From assembly GCF_040412425.1 (NCBI RefSeq), contig NC_089762.1, forward strand, positions 18,667,712-18,731,711: 64,000 nt of DNA, written 5' to 3'. The stretch is from Macrobrachium rosenbergii. Taxonomy: Eukaryota; Arthropoda; Malacostraca; Decapoda; Palaemonidae. Numbering within the stretch: position 1 is the first letter of the stretch; the number at the start of each line of letters is the position of its first letter. Below are positions 32,763 to 47,010 of this stretch, piece after piece. The notes under the pieces are model-generated. The model was not told the origin of the DNA, searched no databases, and saw only the letters and a list, made by a program, of their open reading frames with translations. Position numbers and translations under genes: made by a program.

Positions 32763-33600
32763 ATGGCTAGTGACCACACATTATACGTGAGCAGTATAGG
32801 TTGTCTGGAAAGTTATCCAGAAAACTCCCCATGTAGATTTATAAACAGGTTACCTTCACCTATAATTCTGAAAAATGGAGCAGAATATGAAATGGGACTG
32901 GTCTCCATCATGTTCCCCAGTCTTTATCATGCTATATTATCGAGGGATAGCGATTTCGCTATACACTTTACCACAGTGTATTGCGGAATTCTAACGGGTC
33001 ATAAACACAGCTTCACTTATAGACCGTTGACAGGGATTCTGGAGGGGGATAGGGGGATATGGGGAAATTAATGACAATATTGCAGACCAGTTGAAAATGT
33101 ATCATGATAAAAGGTTTAAAACTGTTATTAAGAATAGTGGGATATTCGAGTGGAATGACAATTGGAAGAGGATGCTCATTACTCAGGTGAAAGGTGGAGA
33201 TGCGAAGGTGGGAGATATTCTTTCCGTACACATTACATTCAGCAGCAAGGCGGCCCAGATACTAGGTTTTGAAAGTACAATTGAATATAATATTTACGGG
33301 TCGGGAAAAATCAAAGGACGTGTTGCACGTCTCCCCACTCAACAACTGGGGGTGGATTATATGTACTTTTATTCAAACATTATCTAACCAAGTCCCTTCG
33401 CTGGTAATCTAGTAAATATACTGGACTATTTCAGTTTAGAGAATGGAAGGGGAAAGGGCATACATAACACGATTTATAAACCCTTGAATACAAATTTTCT
33501 AGACCAGATTTCGATTAACATTACTGATTAGAACGGTCAGGAGATCCACTTCAGTGACGGGACGAGTGTCACCTGCGTGCTTCATGTGAGGCCCAGATGA
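32763..33600 (+). pseudogene. conserved Polinton-associated protein, candidate minor capsid/penton
   Basis: The start MASDHTLYVSSIGCLESYP at 32763 fits well: an N-terminal strand, then PSPIILKNGAEYEMGLVSI and MFPSLY. A frameshift occurs near 33050-33090, then 33091-33387 (LGVDYMYFYSNII) and, after a stop, FAGNLVNILDYFSLENGRG, ending HFSDGTSVTCVLHVRPR at 33600. The layout (an N-terminal VGLVSIxFP block, a central YxYxDLI-like strand and a terminal LHxR strand) recurs in metazoan Polinton-like elements. The position two genes before the major capsid protein suggests a capsid role. That role is inferred, not shown. Confidence 0.5.
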
Positions 33601-33764
33601 GAATATGCATGTAAATAATTATAATTTCCCTCTTGATTCACTTTATTCACATTCCTGCAGTTGTACGGAGAGGTAGTTGCATATATACTGTACACACCCC
33701 TTTACTATAGCTTTAACATTATCTCTCCTCTTCAATAATCATCCAGGAAATACCCGCAACTGAC

Positions 33765-34193
33765 ATGAGAGTGACTTTTATCCTGCCTTCCGAGGCTGAT
33801 CTTCAAAAATTATTTTTAGGAGACCCATTAAGAAAGGGCGGAGGTTTGGGTTTGGAAGATATTTCTATATTCTATCCCAGGTACAGAAAAGGAGCAGGAA
33901 TATTTTCCGCAGTCTCAGGTATTGCCCGGAGAGTGCTACCCTTCTTTTTCAATGCTGTTAAACCCGCAGCAAAAAAATTTGGGAGGTCAGTCCTTTCTGA
34001 TATGTTAAATGAAAGAATCCCATTAAATGAGTCTCTATAGAAGAATGGTGTTCGGGCTGTTAAGACTGTGGGTCTACAATTATTGAATGGAACTGGCAGG
34101 AAGAGGTATAGAGCTTCAAGGAGGAATGATAAAAGGAAGAAGAGGAAGACATGTGAGCAGGGGATTAAAAAGGATGTATACAACCTCGTTTAA
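33765..34193 (+). pseudogene. small basic, hydrophobic core-like protein (pX/pVI-like)
   Basis: The ATG at 33765 is followed by a leader with GGGLGLEDISIFYP, then an amphipathic/hydrophobic run GIFSAVSGIARRVLPFFFNA and AAKKFGRSVLSDMLN. One stop (34038-34040) interrupts an otherwise continuous frame that ends in an Arg/Lys-rich tail (KRYRASRRNDKRKKRK). This pattern matches the small core or membrane-active proteins encoded beside the capsid gene in Polintons and adenoviruses. It would act inside the virion, on DNA or membrane. Homology is judged by pattern only. Confidence 0.55.
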
Positions 34194-34274
34194 TTCATTC
34201 ATATAGCAGTAGCATCCCCGTGCGTGCATGTATCCATAACCTCCCACACCCAGTACTGTAGTATATAGTGGAGA

Positions 34275-35662
34275 ATGGTGGGTATCATCCCGAATGTGCC
34301 GGGAACCGGTAATAAGATTCCTGTACCCTCATACATTGCTGGAATATCTGAATTATATCTGAATATGAACAGACGGAATTATCAAAAGTTCAATTAACTC
34401 GAAGGAGAGAGTTTATTTTATGCCGAGTAATGTATCGCAAACTAGGTTCTATCTGACAGGTATATCGAGTTTCATATCAACAGTGTTGTAGGTTCTTTCT
34501 TGGAACTGTCAAGCATTGTGCTAGAATTATGTCTTAGTGTGTCTAGGCAGGGCGTGAATTTAGCAGCTGATCAAAATATAACATTTGCCAACGGAATAAG
34601 TAATACTCTTTTTAAATCCGTATCCGTATTTTTGAATGGGAAGTTGGTGAAATCCTGTCCAATATTTCACTACCAATCGTATATCAAACTGTTAAAAAAT
34701 ATAAAACCCACTTCGATGGCTACCTTAGGACGGAGTGGATTTTTTTTATGACATAATGAGGCTTTTGGTATAAACAGAGCGTTCTCAGCCAATACCTTTC
34801 TGGACGCTACCAGGTGGGAAACGGATGTCATGGCGACTCTTAAATTGGAAGGAATACATACCTACTTCCCGCTGTTTCTTGATCTGGCGAGTATTGACAT
34901 GTATTTACTGGATTCGGTGGATTTGAGAATTAGGTTGGAAATGGCTAATAACAGCTGGATTATGGGTACGGATATAAATGGAGAGTTGAACCAGCTGGAT
35001 GTGGAGAAGGCGAAATTATGGATTGATAGGGTTACCCCGCACTATAACGCCATGTCTGCTTTAAATGAGGCTTTATCAGTTAAACCGTTACTCTATATAT
35101 TAGATAAAACATTGTATAAAATGTACATTCTCAGGACAAATGAATCATCTATATTAATCGATCAGGCATTCGGAACATGTATTCCTGAGAAGTTAACAAT
35201 TGCCTTGGTTGATACGAGGAATTTTTCGGGAGAATATGCCAGGAACGGGTTATATTTTGAACATTGTGAGTTAAGTAATGTACATATACCAATCAACGGT
35301 AACACTACATATAATATATTCAGAGTATTTTCCCCAAGTAATATACATATCACCATCAACGGTAACACTATATACAGAGTACTATCCCCAGGAGAGTAAC
35401 GCAATTATTTTACGAATCACAGAAGGCAATTGGAGCTGGACATGAAAACATGATTTCTTACAATGCTTTTAAGAGGGGGAGATCTATTTTGTGTTTTAGT
35501 TTCACAACCAAGGATATGGAGGATTCACTACCCATCGAAATTTCCCCTAGTATGACAATAACCATAGGGATGGCAGGACCTGTGGCAACGCCTCTTGTAG
35601 TGATGCTTTTCAGAGACTCGGAGACACGAAAGGTATTTTATCGATTGATTCTGATAGGATAA
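34275..35662 (+). pseudogene. double-jelly-roll major capsid protein (MCP)
   Basis: Forms the icosahedral shell. The ATG at 34275 (MVGIIPNVPGTGNKIPVPSY) is followed by broken frames. 34500-34751 has FANGISNTLFKSVSVFLNGK and HYQSYIKLL, the characteristic N-terminal jelly-roll motif. 34830-35399 has LEGIHTYFPLFLDL, YLLDSVDLRIRLEMANNSW and LTIALVDTRNFSGEYARN, matching the second jelly-roll. A 48-54 bp segment is duplicated near 35278-35380 (two INGNT blocks). The last part (35450-35662) continues in another frame. Frameshifts lie near 34400, 34480, 34750 and 35395. It sits next to the protease, as usual for the group. Confidence 0.8.
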
Positions 35663-35690
35663 TCCAGTGTGACATTAGAGGGTGAGGGAA

Positions 35691-36225
35691 ATGGGTACTA
35701 GAGAATTAGAAATATCTTTAAAAGATTCGTTAGAGCCATCAATTAGTTATTTAGAAATATTTGCTTCAGATGATGTAGGAGGATTTATTTTACCGTTGAG
35801 CAGAGATAAACCTCTAGTCTTTATATCTAACACTTTAGAGTCATTTTCGGATATTAATAATATAGGTCACTGGGTATGTTTCTACATGGAAAGATCACCC
35901 AGAATTATGATTATCTTTTTTGACAGTTAAAATATCAAACCCAAATTTTATTCACATGGATTTTCTACATTTCTGCGTAATCATTCTGGTTACAACGTTT
36001 ACGAACATAAAAGACAGATACAACAGGATCTTTCGTGTAAGTGCGGACTTTACGTTCTGGTTTTTCGTACATTGCGTCAGTCACCATGAAATAGGGAATA
36101 TACTATCGACATTGAAAGAGGTTGTTTTCCGTACACCATTTACACGTGAACAATCGCTGGGTAACGAGATACTATTTCAAATATTTCAAAAAGATGAAAT
36201 GCTCGGATTGGAAGTCGGGCAGTAA
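35691..36225 (+). pseudogene. adenain-type cysteine protease
   Basis: Matures capsid proteins. The ATG at 35691 opens MGTRELEISL. The catalytic His lies in NIGHWVCFYME (His codon at 35868). The acidic partner is in FFDS just before a stop at 35928-35930. After a frameshift, sequence near 36031-36060 contains the nucleophile region CGLYVLVF (Cys codon 36042-36044). The His-Asp-Cys order and spacing agree with the adenovirus protease family found in Polintons. The single main break is a frameshift near 35928. Confidence 0.75.
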
Positions 36226-36711
36226 GAGAGCTATAACTTACAACAAATGTTTAAAACTTAGGAATTGGATGTCCTGAGATTAGCTGATAGATTCTGTATC
36301 CTGCTCTGGTTTCGTTCAAGTTAACTGCCAGGTCTGGCGTGAAAGGTAACGTACATATGGATTACTCAATTTTTTTATTGGTACAGATCATTATTATTCC
36401 AATACTTCATGTATCCTTTGCGAATATTCTTGTATTGATGTATCATTCAGAAATTAATGCATTTAAAATTTCTGTTCCAGAGTGTTAGTTATCAACTGTG
36501 CTGTAACATCAACTGTGTTGGGGATGGCCAGATGTAATGACTTCAGAAGTGACTTCCGGGAATTTTGCTGAACATCCGGAATAAGATGAAACGGACAGGA
36601 AGTATAATTGCTGGGTGTAATCGCTATAATGAAATGTATATCCATTATATCTTGTACTGATGTAAGTCTATAGCCAATAAAAATCCTGTTATAATATATA
36701 ATTATATATTA
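36226..36711. other. spacer right of the Polinton genes
   Basis: No coding sequence recognised. AT-rich toward 36690, ending at the TA target site of the Tigger element. It may contain the right end of the Polinton. Confidence 0.4.
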
Positions 36712-36713
36712 TA

Positions 36714-39229
36714 CAGTAGACCCTTGACTCACGAACGCATTGACCCACGTACAACTCGATCCCCGACCAAAATTATAGGTAAAATTTCACCCTTGACTTA
36801 CGAACTTTGAGATACGAACAAAAAAAAATGCGGAAAATAAAAATTCTGTTTGGGTCATGAACTAATTTTGAGACATGAACATTTGAAAAATGCTGGAAAT
36901 TTCTGGAAAATAATTCACTTTGTTTCACAAACTAATTTTTAGACACAAACATTTGAAAAATGCGCGAAATCGCCCAGCACACATGAGAGCGTTTGAGTTG
37001 CCATGGGACCAGCCATCTTCCAGCCTCCCACGCACGGCGTCACCCACGCATCACTCTGTCTCATCTCATTGTGTACAAGACGTTCGTCAATTCGCTTAGC
37101 ATTTTTTGCGCTAAAACTTGTGATTTTCTTCATAATGGGCCCTAAGAAAGTGAAGAGTGGTGGTGAAAGTAAGAAAGTGACGAGTGATGGTGAGAAGAGG
37201 GTGCAGAGGAAGATAACCATTGAAATAAAGAAAGAAATTATAGAAAAGTTTGAACGTGGTGTTCGCGTGACCCGATATCGCAAGTGAGTACAAGATGGCC
37301 AAGTCGACAATTTCGACAATTTTAAAAACAAGGATGCCATTAAAGAAGCAAATGTTGCGAAGGGAGTGACAGTACTAACCAAGATGAGATCGCAAACCCT
37401 CGAAGAGGCAGAAAAATCATTTTGAAGTGGGTACATGAGAAACAGATGGCAGGTGATAGTGTAAAACGAGCCGATCATCTGCGAAAAAACTCGGCAAGTG
37501 TATCAGAGTTTGCTGAAGGAAACTCCTTCTACTAGTGCCACGCCAGATGATTTTAAGGCTAGTAAAGGGTGGTTTGATAACTTCAAGACGAGAACTGGCA
37601 TTCACTCTGTAATTAGGCATGGCGAGCTGCTAAGCGCAGACAAGGCTGCTGCTGAGGCATTCGTGACCGAAGTTTGCGAGTTCGTGGAGGCCGAAGGATA
37701 CGTCGCTCAACAGATTTTCAATTGTGATGAAACGGGCCTCTTCTGGAAGAAGATGCCCAACAGGACATTTATCACCCAAGAAGAGAAGGCGCTCCCAGGC
37801 CACAAGCCAATGAAGGACAGGCTTACGCTTTGTTATGCTCAAACGCAAGTGGCGACTTGAAACCAAAGCCGCTACTTGTCTACCATTCAAATAACCCGCG
37901 TGCCTTTAAGCAGCACAACGTAAATAAGGCCAGACTGCCTGTAATGTGGAGGGCCAATACAAAAGCATGGGTGACACGGAGCTTGTTTATGGAGTGGATT
38001 GATGAAGTGTTTGCGCCGACCGTGAGTCAGTACCTAACAGAGAACAAGCTGCCCCTGCGGTGCCTTCTGATCATGGATAATGCCCCGGCACACCCTTCGT
38101 ACTTGGCTGACTGCAGTGAACATGACTTCATTCAGTTCAAGTTCCTTCCACCCAACACGACCTCTGTTCTCCAGCCCATGGACCAACAAGTCATTAGCAA
38201 TTTTAAGAAATTATATACGAAGGCGCTCTTCTCCAGATGCTTCCGTGTAACTGAAGAGACAAAATTAACCTTAAAAGAATTTTGGAAGAAGCACTTTAAT
38301 GTTTTTCACTGCATAACCCTCATTGATAACGCATGGACTGAAGTTACGTACCGCACATTAAATTCTGCGTGGCGGAAACTTTGGCCCCAGTGCGTAACTG
38401 TCCGTGACTTTGAGGGCTTCGATGCAGAGATTGTGCAAGAAATTGTGTCCATGGGCAACAGTATGGGTCTACAAGTCAACGACGAAGATGTTGAAGAATT
38501 GGTCGCTGAACATTCAGAAGATTTGACTGCGGACGAACTTGTTCAACTCCACAAAGAGCAGCAGGAGCAACTTGCTCGGGGCAATCAACTGACGAAGAGG
38601 AGGATGGGGAGGAAGTTACAGATGTCAGCAGTGATGTGATAAAAAGCCGCATTGGAAAAGTGGAATGATGTCCAGTGCTTCCTTGAATTGTATCATCCGG
38701 ACAAAATTGTTACGAACAGGATCGTGAATATGCTCAATGAAAATTTAATGAGTCATTTCAGAAGAGTTTTGCAAGGAAGGAAAAGGCAACAGACATTGGA
38801 TAAGTTTGTGATTAAAAGTTCACCAAAAAACCTAGAAGAGTTGAATCTCTGGAACGAGATCTCCCGACCTGGATGGGGAGGGTCTCCTTCCACACAACCA
38901 ACCTCCTCCCCACCCACCACCCTCCTCTTCTCTTGTCCGTCAAGCCAGAAGTCTTGCCAGTCATAGTAAGTGTTCACTTTACAAACGTTTTTATAGTGTT
39001 AGTTTACCATTTAAAATTATATTATTAGATATATTAAGGTTTTTACACTGACTTTTACATTATCTGTGTAAAATAAGGCAAAATATACATTATATTGGTT
39101 CATAGGGGTCGAGAACCAATTAATATTATTCCCATTAAACCTTATGGGGAGATTAGCTCCAGTCACGAACAATTTCGAACACGACCAAGGTCTAGGAACG
39201 GTTGTGTTAAATGAGTCAAGGGTCTACTG
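36714..39229 (+). mobile_element. pogo/Tigger DNA transposon, 2.5 kb, both ends present
   Basis: The left end CAGTAGACCCTTGACTCA is matched by its reverse complement at the right end (TGAGTCAAGGGTCTACTG, ending 39229). Flanking TA at 36712-36713 and 39230-39231 is the target duplication. A roughly 45-bp subterminal block (TCATGAACTAATTTTGAGAC...) is repeated at about 36855 and 36920. One transposase gene lies inside on the plus strand. Confidence 0.95.
37135..38966 (+). pseudogene. Tigger/pogo transposase
   Basis: Cuts and pastes the element. Start MGPKKVKSGGE at 37135. The N-terminal helix-turn-helix (RKITIEIKKEIIEKFERGVR) is followed by a frameshift after 37285. 37498-37860 holds the CENP-B/Tc5-type DNA-binding domain (KGWFDNFKTRTG) and the first catalytic Asp in FNCDETGLFW (37726). 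After a frameshift near 37840, 37830-38639 holds the second Asp in IMDNAPAHP (38076) and the third in LQPMDQQV (38181), a DD34D arrangement with all three acids kept. 38652-38966 is the C-terminal end in another frame. It has two or three frameshifts only, so it is a fairly young copy. Confidence 0.92.
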
Positions 39230-39248
39230 TATATATATATATATATTA

Positions 39249-39311
<63 letters not shown>

Positions 39312-39373
39312 TATTATATGTATATATACATTATATATACAGTATTATATGTATATATATATATATATATATA
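39230..39373. repeat. (TA)n tract
   Basis: Nearly pure TA dinucleotides with a few TATACAG-like interruptions, between the Tigger element and the second MITE. Confidence 0.95.
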
Positions 39374-42112
<2,739 letters not shown>

Positions 42113-42116
<4 letters not shown>

Positions 42117-42134
42117 TATATATATATATATATA

Positions 42135-42187
<53 letters not shown>
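42113..42187. repeat. (TA)n tract
   Basis: TA dinucleotides ending module A copy 1. It corresponds to the tract at 46220-46387 in copy 2. Confidence 0.95.
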
Positions 42188-42199
<12 letters not shown>

Positions 42200-43987
42200 T
42201 TATGCTGGTTATAATGCAGTAATCTCCCGGTGTGTATGTGTGAACTGTTGTATAACTATGTTTTGTGTTCAGATATGTGATACCATAAAAAAGAGTTAGC
42301 GTAGGTAAAATGATTAAAAACGCTTGTATGTCTTGAGACGCTGTATAGTTAGAGGATGAGTATGTTGTTTGTTGTATAGGACGCGTTTGTTTATCAGTTT
42401 CAAAACTTGCTGAGATATCACCTTCTCCATTAGCGAACAAGCACCACAGGGCCGCGATCAAAAACATTGTGGGGTGGAAGATTCACTATTACAAAGTTGC
42501 CTAATGTCGTTCAGAATGTTAGAAGCGATGTTTTCCATTCTTATTATAATAATTAGAGATTCTCTTGTTCTGAAACTATGTAATGATAAATATTAGTGTT
42601 AACTGTAATTCCACTTTGTCTCTAATTATCATTTTAAAGAGTTTTAAAATAAAAACATCGTCTAGGGACCCGTTCTTCCACCCCATAGATCGTGCCTCTG
42701 CATCTAAAAGGGGCTCACAGACTCAGAGACCAAAAAGCGTTGTGAAAGTTGAGCTGCGTTTTTCTGCTCCATGTCTCTCTCTCTCTCTTCTCTCGCTCAA
42801 GCCTGCTCGCCTCGGGATTACGAATGTCCCGTTTTAATGTAATTGATATTTTGCAGACGATGGTCACTACACTTTAACTGTTTAATTTAGTAAATGTGTC
42901 TGTTATCTGAACAGTGTATTTTTATTAAGTGTGTGTAACGGCGCTCAAGTTAAAGACACGAAGCATTTGGTACCAAGGTATTGTAAACATATGCTGTAAT
43001 TGTGGGTTTTGAGTGCACTAAGAAAAATATTTAGAGTATATATGTAAAGATACCTTTTCACTTTTTAATATTTTTCGTGTTATATGTTTTATGCTTTATC
43101 TTTTGAAGAATTTTTCTTTATACATATATGTGATGTGTCATATTGCTCATTTTGCTTTCTACATTTTGATATTTAATCTTTGCAGAGTATATTTCTGTGT
43201 CTTGTATCCACATTTTTATATGTGATTGGATTTATTTGCCTTATTTTGTTTAATACGGGAAACAATTTACGTACAGATATTTCTTTCTTCAATCAAGTTT
43301 TGTTATTTAACAATCTAAATCTTTCTTGAATAATTTTTATTAATTAATAAATTAATTTCGATTTAATTTTGACTGATGATTAATTCAGATTTAATCCAAT
43401 TTTTCAAATAATACACACTTCTGAGATTGTTAAATGTCATGTATAATCTTGAATTTAGAAAATAATCTTTGCATTTAAAATATTATATCAGAGTTTCATT
43501 CATTGACTCATCAGTAATTTTGATTTGAATTAGAGATAGAGTAAGAGATGCTTTCCTCAAGTAATTGAAGTGAGCTCGAAACTAGGAAATGAAATGAATG
43601 GAAATACTGGAACTTTATAATGTTAATGGAGATGCTCTAGATTTTACTCGCACCTGTTTAACGAACTTTATCTGCTTTCTTTCATGATTGATAAGTTTTA
43701 TAAGGGATCACTGTTGCTTTAGAGAAACTGTCATCTTTAGTGATGAGGGTCTAGGTGCTCCTAGCTTCTTGTGGAGGTAACTATAATTGTTGAATAAATG
43801 GTAAGTTTGGCAATCAAATATCAAGCACTTAGATCCCAATGCTTGATTTGAACAGACACTGACACTGGGTCACCATATAAATGAGTAATTAGACTGACCA
43901 TTTCCATATATAAATGGTGCCTTAGACCCGGACAAGCACTTAGATTATCAGGTTTGATTTAAAGAACAGACACACTGGACATTGCTC

Positions 43988-43991
<4 letters not shown>
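42188..43991. other. 1.8-kb AT-rich segment without genes
   Basis: Bounded on both sides by (TA)n tracts and absent between modules A and B in the second copy. A minus-strand frame at 42186-42467 begins with a hydrophobic stretch (MFLIAALWCLF) but has no supporting context. A short CT run lies at about 42775. Nothing else is recognised. Confidence 0.5.

Positions 43992-44034
<43 letters not shown>
43992..44034. repeat. (TA)n tract
   Basis: TA run preceding module B copy 1. Confidence 0.95.
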
Positions 44035-44035
<1 letters not shown>

Positions 44036-44048
44036 ATATATATATTCA

Positions 44049-44880
44049 TCACTTCAACATATTCTTTCATATGCACATACCAGAAATCAGAAGACATGTT
44101 GACAATGAAATCAGAAGACAGATGACAATGAATCTAAATCCTGGAAGTATTTATCCAGTACAGTGAGTCATAAGAGTTGGAATCTGTAATGACGAGAGAT
44201 TTGTAAAAACCAGCCCTGCCACGTTTATACCAATTTCATTACTGACATATCCTTTCACCCACGCGATCTGTTTCAAGCTTCACCATCCTCACAGTCTTCA
44301 TCCTTTTAATTCCTCTTTTACACTGCAGGTTATATTGTACTATTCATTCAGTTCACCTCAACAGATTCAGTCTGTTTTTCTATTGGTCATGACCCAACAT
44401 CTGTGCCTTCAGGATTTCCAATGTGAGTTCCACAGACACTCCAAGTCCTGCCCCATTCTTCTGCACACATCCTGAAACCTTCCTTGTTTCACCTACTCTG
44501 TGGCTGACCTCTTCTTGTATCCTATTATTGTCCAGAGAATTTACTCCTAAAAACCTCCACAAATCATCCGTGTTTCTGTTAACCACTATAAACTGGTCAA
44601 TAATTCTCAGCTTGCCCCTCTTGCACCCATTTTCACCAGTGTCTGATATTTCTCCTCACTATCCTACAGCTCATCTACAACTACTGCCATACTCTATGAT
44701 AACTTGTGTCACTCAATCCACAAAACGATCAGACAGTCAAGGAACATAACATAACCTTGTCTCAGACCCACTTTTACACCATGCAAATCCCTCTTCAGAA
44801 GAGACATGCCAGGCTTACTGCTTCTTTCACAATTACACTTTCTTCCTTATTTTTTGCTTTTTTGCTCTACAATTTTCCTT
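44049..44880 (-). pseudogene. LINE reverse-transcriptase remnant (module B, copy 1)
   Basis: The minus-strand frame 44380-44586 reads DDLWRFLGVNSLDNN, EEVSHRVGETRKVSG and VSVELTLEILKAQ. This resembles the RT connection region of arthropod LINEs, where a YLG motif is followed by E-x-x-x-RxxxARK. Most of the module is non-coding decay. It aligns with 46400-47940. Confidence 0.55.
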
Positions 44881-45436
44881 AAGAAAGTGACATCTTAGCC
44901 TGCTGATGCAAAAACCTTGTACCAAGCACCTGTAGGAGCTCTCTGACCACATGGTTGGTGCTTCTTCCTCGAGATATTCATGACCACAGAATGTGCCCTT
45001 TATGACCCAAATAGCCTTGTCAGCTTAATGCAGGAGAGAGGAAAGTGGCTTTTGTATATCCAAGCAATTCAAATGGATTCGAAAGATTACCAGAAATAAT
45101 CAAATTTCTCAGGTCATTATGACCACTTTTGTGTGACAAAAGTAATTTTTTTATCTTTATTGCTGTTATCCTGTTCACTTGTTGTTGTATTGCAAACATA
45201 ATTTCAATTGAAAATTCAAACATGTTACCTTGTTCTTCTTATGAATGGGGCAACCACTCTTGTAACATTTCATTTTCAACTCCTCCGAGTGATTACTCTG
45301 TGGATATGGAGGCAAGAGCCCATTAACAAAATAATCTGTCAGATCAGGAAGCACATTTCAGCTGCACAGCCCTTGCGAGAAAACACAGAATCAGTGGTTA
45401 AACTTCAATCATTGTCCATATTTTGTTTGTGCCTTA
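44881..45436. other. non-coding sequence, probably intron
   Basis: No supported coding region. It lies downstream of the zinc-finger exon on the minus strand. Confidence 0.4.
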
Positions 45437-46219
45437 TAGTCACCTTGCCTACTGTATGAACAGGCACTCTAGTCATATTCGGTACCTTGCTCAGATGGGT
45501 TGATGTTGAGAGATGAGCCCTCATCGTCTGCTTTGTCTTGAGGGGCTTCTCACAAGAACTGCAGTAATATGAATCTCCTGGTCCCAACGGTTCAGTCACT
45601 ATTCCTAGTTTGATAGCTCTTTCCAAGTCATCGTTTGTCACAGAGTCCTTGGAAGTGTCCTGCGAGAGGAGGAATAATGGAAAATTAACTAAAGCTTTCT
45701 AAATGGATACTGACTGTTGATAGCAAAGAACTAGAAACTCAAAGCTGGTATCTGAATATCTGGATATGTGGTTGCAGGCCAGTGTATCAAGAGTGCATCG
45801 AGAGCCCATATTACTAGCGCTACACACCTCGACCATCTGCTCACACAATATTGACCACCAGACCTGGAGTAACGTACAGCCAAGTGAAATATAGCAAAGG
45901 TGTTCTGAGAATTCCTGCCAGTGCTTTAGTTTTAACCAGTTAGAATTCTCAGAATGCGTTATTCCTCAAGGCATAGGGAATTGATATTAATTGTATTTGT
46001 GATAATGATTTTGTGTGTGTGTGTGTCTGGGTGTCATAAAACTAAGACAGTAATGTAGTCGTATATAAATCCGCACTATTGGCAATGAGGAAAACATGGA
46101 CAAGAAAACAACTCAAGAAGTACCTACCTGGAGAGGTCTCACAGACGTTGACTTGCGTGATGGTTCCCTTGGCATTGCGTTTTGTAGCTGTAAAGAAAGC
46201 TGTAAAGAAGATAATACTG
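45437..46219 (-). repeat. segmental duplication module A, copy 2
   Basis: Partner of 41362-42116. It carries the intact zinc-finger exon and a TG-rich spot near 46012-46027, and is followed by (TA)n. Confidence 0.85.
45486..45659 (-). CDS. internal exon of a zinc-finger gene (U1/matrin-type C2H2)
   Basis: On the minus strand, CTCGCAG precedes a 174-bp open exon (58 codons, phase 0 at both ends), and GTACCG follows. It encodes an acidic start (DTSKDSVTNDD), LERAIKLGIV, and then a finger YCSSCEKPLKTKQTMRAHL ending in TH. That is C-x2-C-x12-H-x5-H, the wide spacing of U1-C/matrin fingers, which usually bind RNA or double-stranded RNA. It is paralogous to the exon at 48826-48987, and the phases would let the two be spliced together. 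No start or stop codon of the gene is visible. It is the only clear candidate for a cellular gene in the window. Confidence 0.65.
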
Positions 46220-46391
<172 letters not shown>

Positions 46392-46849
46392 CACACTGTA
46401 TGTAGACTGGAACAATTTCCACGTGTCTTTTCGTATGCACAGACCAGAATCAGAAGACGTATTGACAATGAAATCAAGACATGCTGACAATAAATCTAAA
46501 CTCCGGAAGCACATCCTGTAAAATGAGTCATAAGAGCGGAATTTGTAACTGACAAGAGAGAAGATTTGTAAACCAGCACACGCCAATGTGATTATACCAC
46601 ACCTCTGACGCCGACATATCCTTTGAAACATATCCTTTCGTTCCAGGCTGAATCTGCTCGCTTCTAAATTATCATACTACATTTTTTCATAATTCTTCTG
46701 ATGTTCATATACTACTAGTCGGGAATCTCCACCCCAGCAGATTAGTCTTGTTTTTCTATTGGTCACATTCAACATCCACGCTTCGTAGGATTTCCAACGT
46801 GAGTCTCCAACAGACACTGTCCTGCCCCATCTTTGCACACCTTTCTGAA

Positions 46850-47010
46850 ATTTCTTGCTTCACTCCACTAGTCGCCTCTTCTTCCTTGCTTCACCTACCA
46901 GGCCTGCCTCTTCCTGCTTCACCTACTCTGTGGCTCGCCTCTTCCTTGTTTCAACTACTCTGTGGCTCGCCTCTTCCTTTGTTTCACCTACTCTGCCTCG
47001 CCTTCCTTGC
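46850..47010 (-). repeat. minisatellite inside the RT remnant
   Basis: About four imperfect copies of a 29-34 bp unit such as TTTCACCTACTCTGTGGCTC followed by GCCTCTTCCTTG. Read on the minus strand, the unit encodes the EEASHRVVETRK-like block. The single block seen in copy 1 has therefore been amplified here. Confidence 0.8.

Larger units (their letters stand above)
20339..36225 (+). mobile_element. Polinton/Maverick (adintovirus-like) element, near-complete gene set, decayed
   Basis: All genes read on the plus strand: pPolB, packaging ATPase, chromodomain integrase, small element proteins, capsid candidates, major capsid protein and adenain-type protease. This is the hallmark set of Polintons/adintoviruses, which can form virions and integrate. 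Every gene carries frameshifts or stops, so the copy is a fossil. A Ty3/gypsy element is nested at 27478-30042, and a Tigger transposon abuts the right side at 36714. The terminal inverted repeats of the element were not located, so the true ends may lie outside the given limits. Confidence 0.88.

Noticed and set aside
42186..42467. Secreted protein gene on the minus strand (hydrophobic start MFLIAALWCLF)
   Set aside because: It has no conserved domain, ends in a TA-rich tract and lies in an otherwise non-coding segment.
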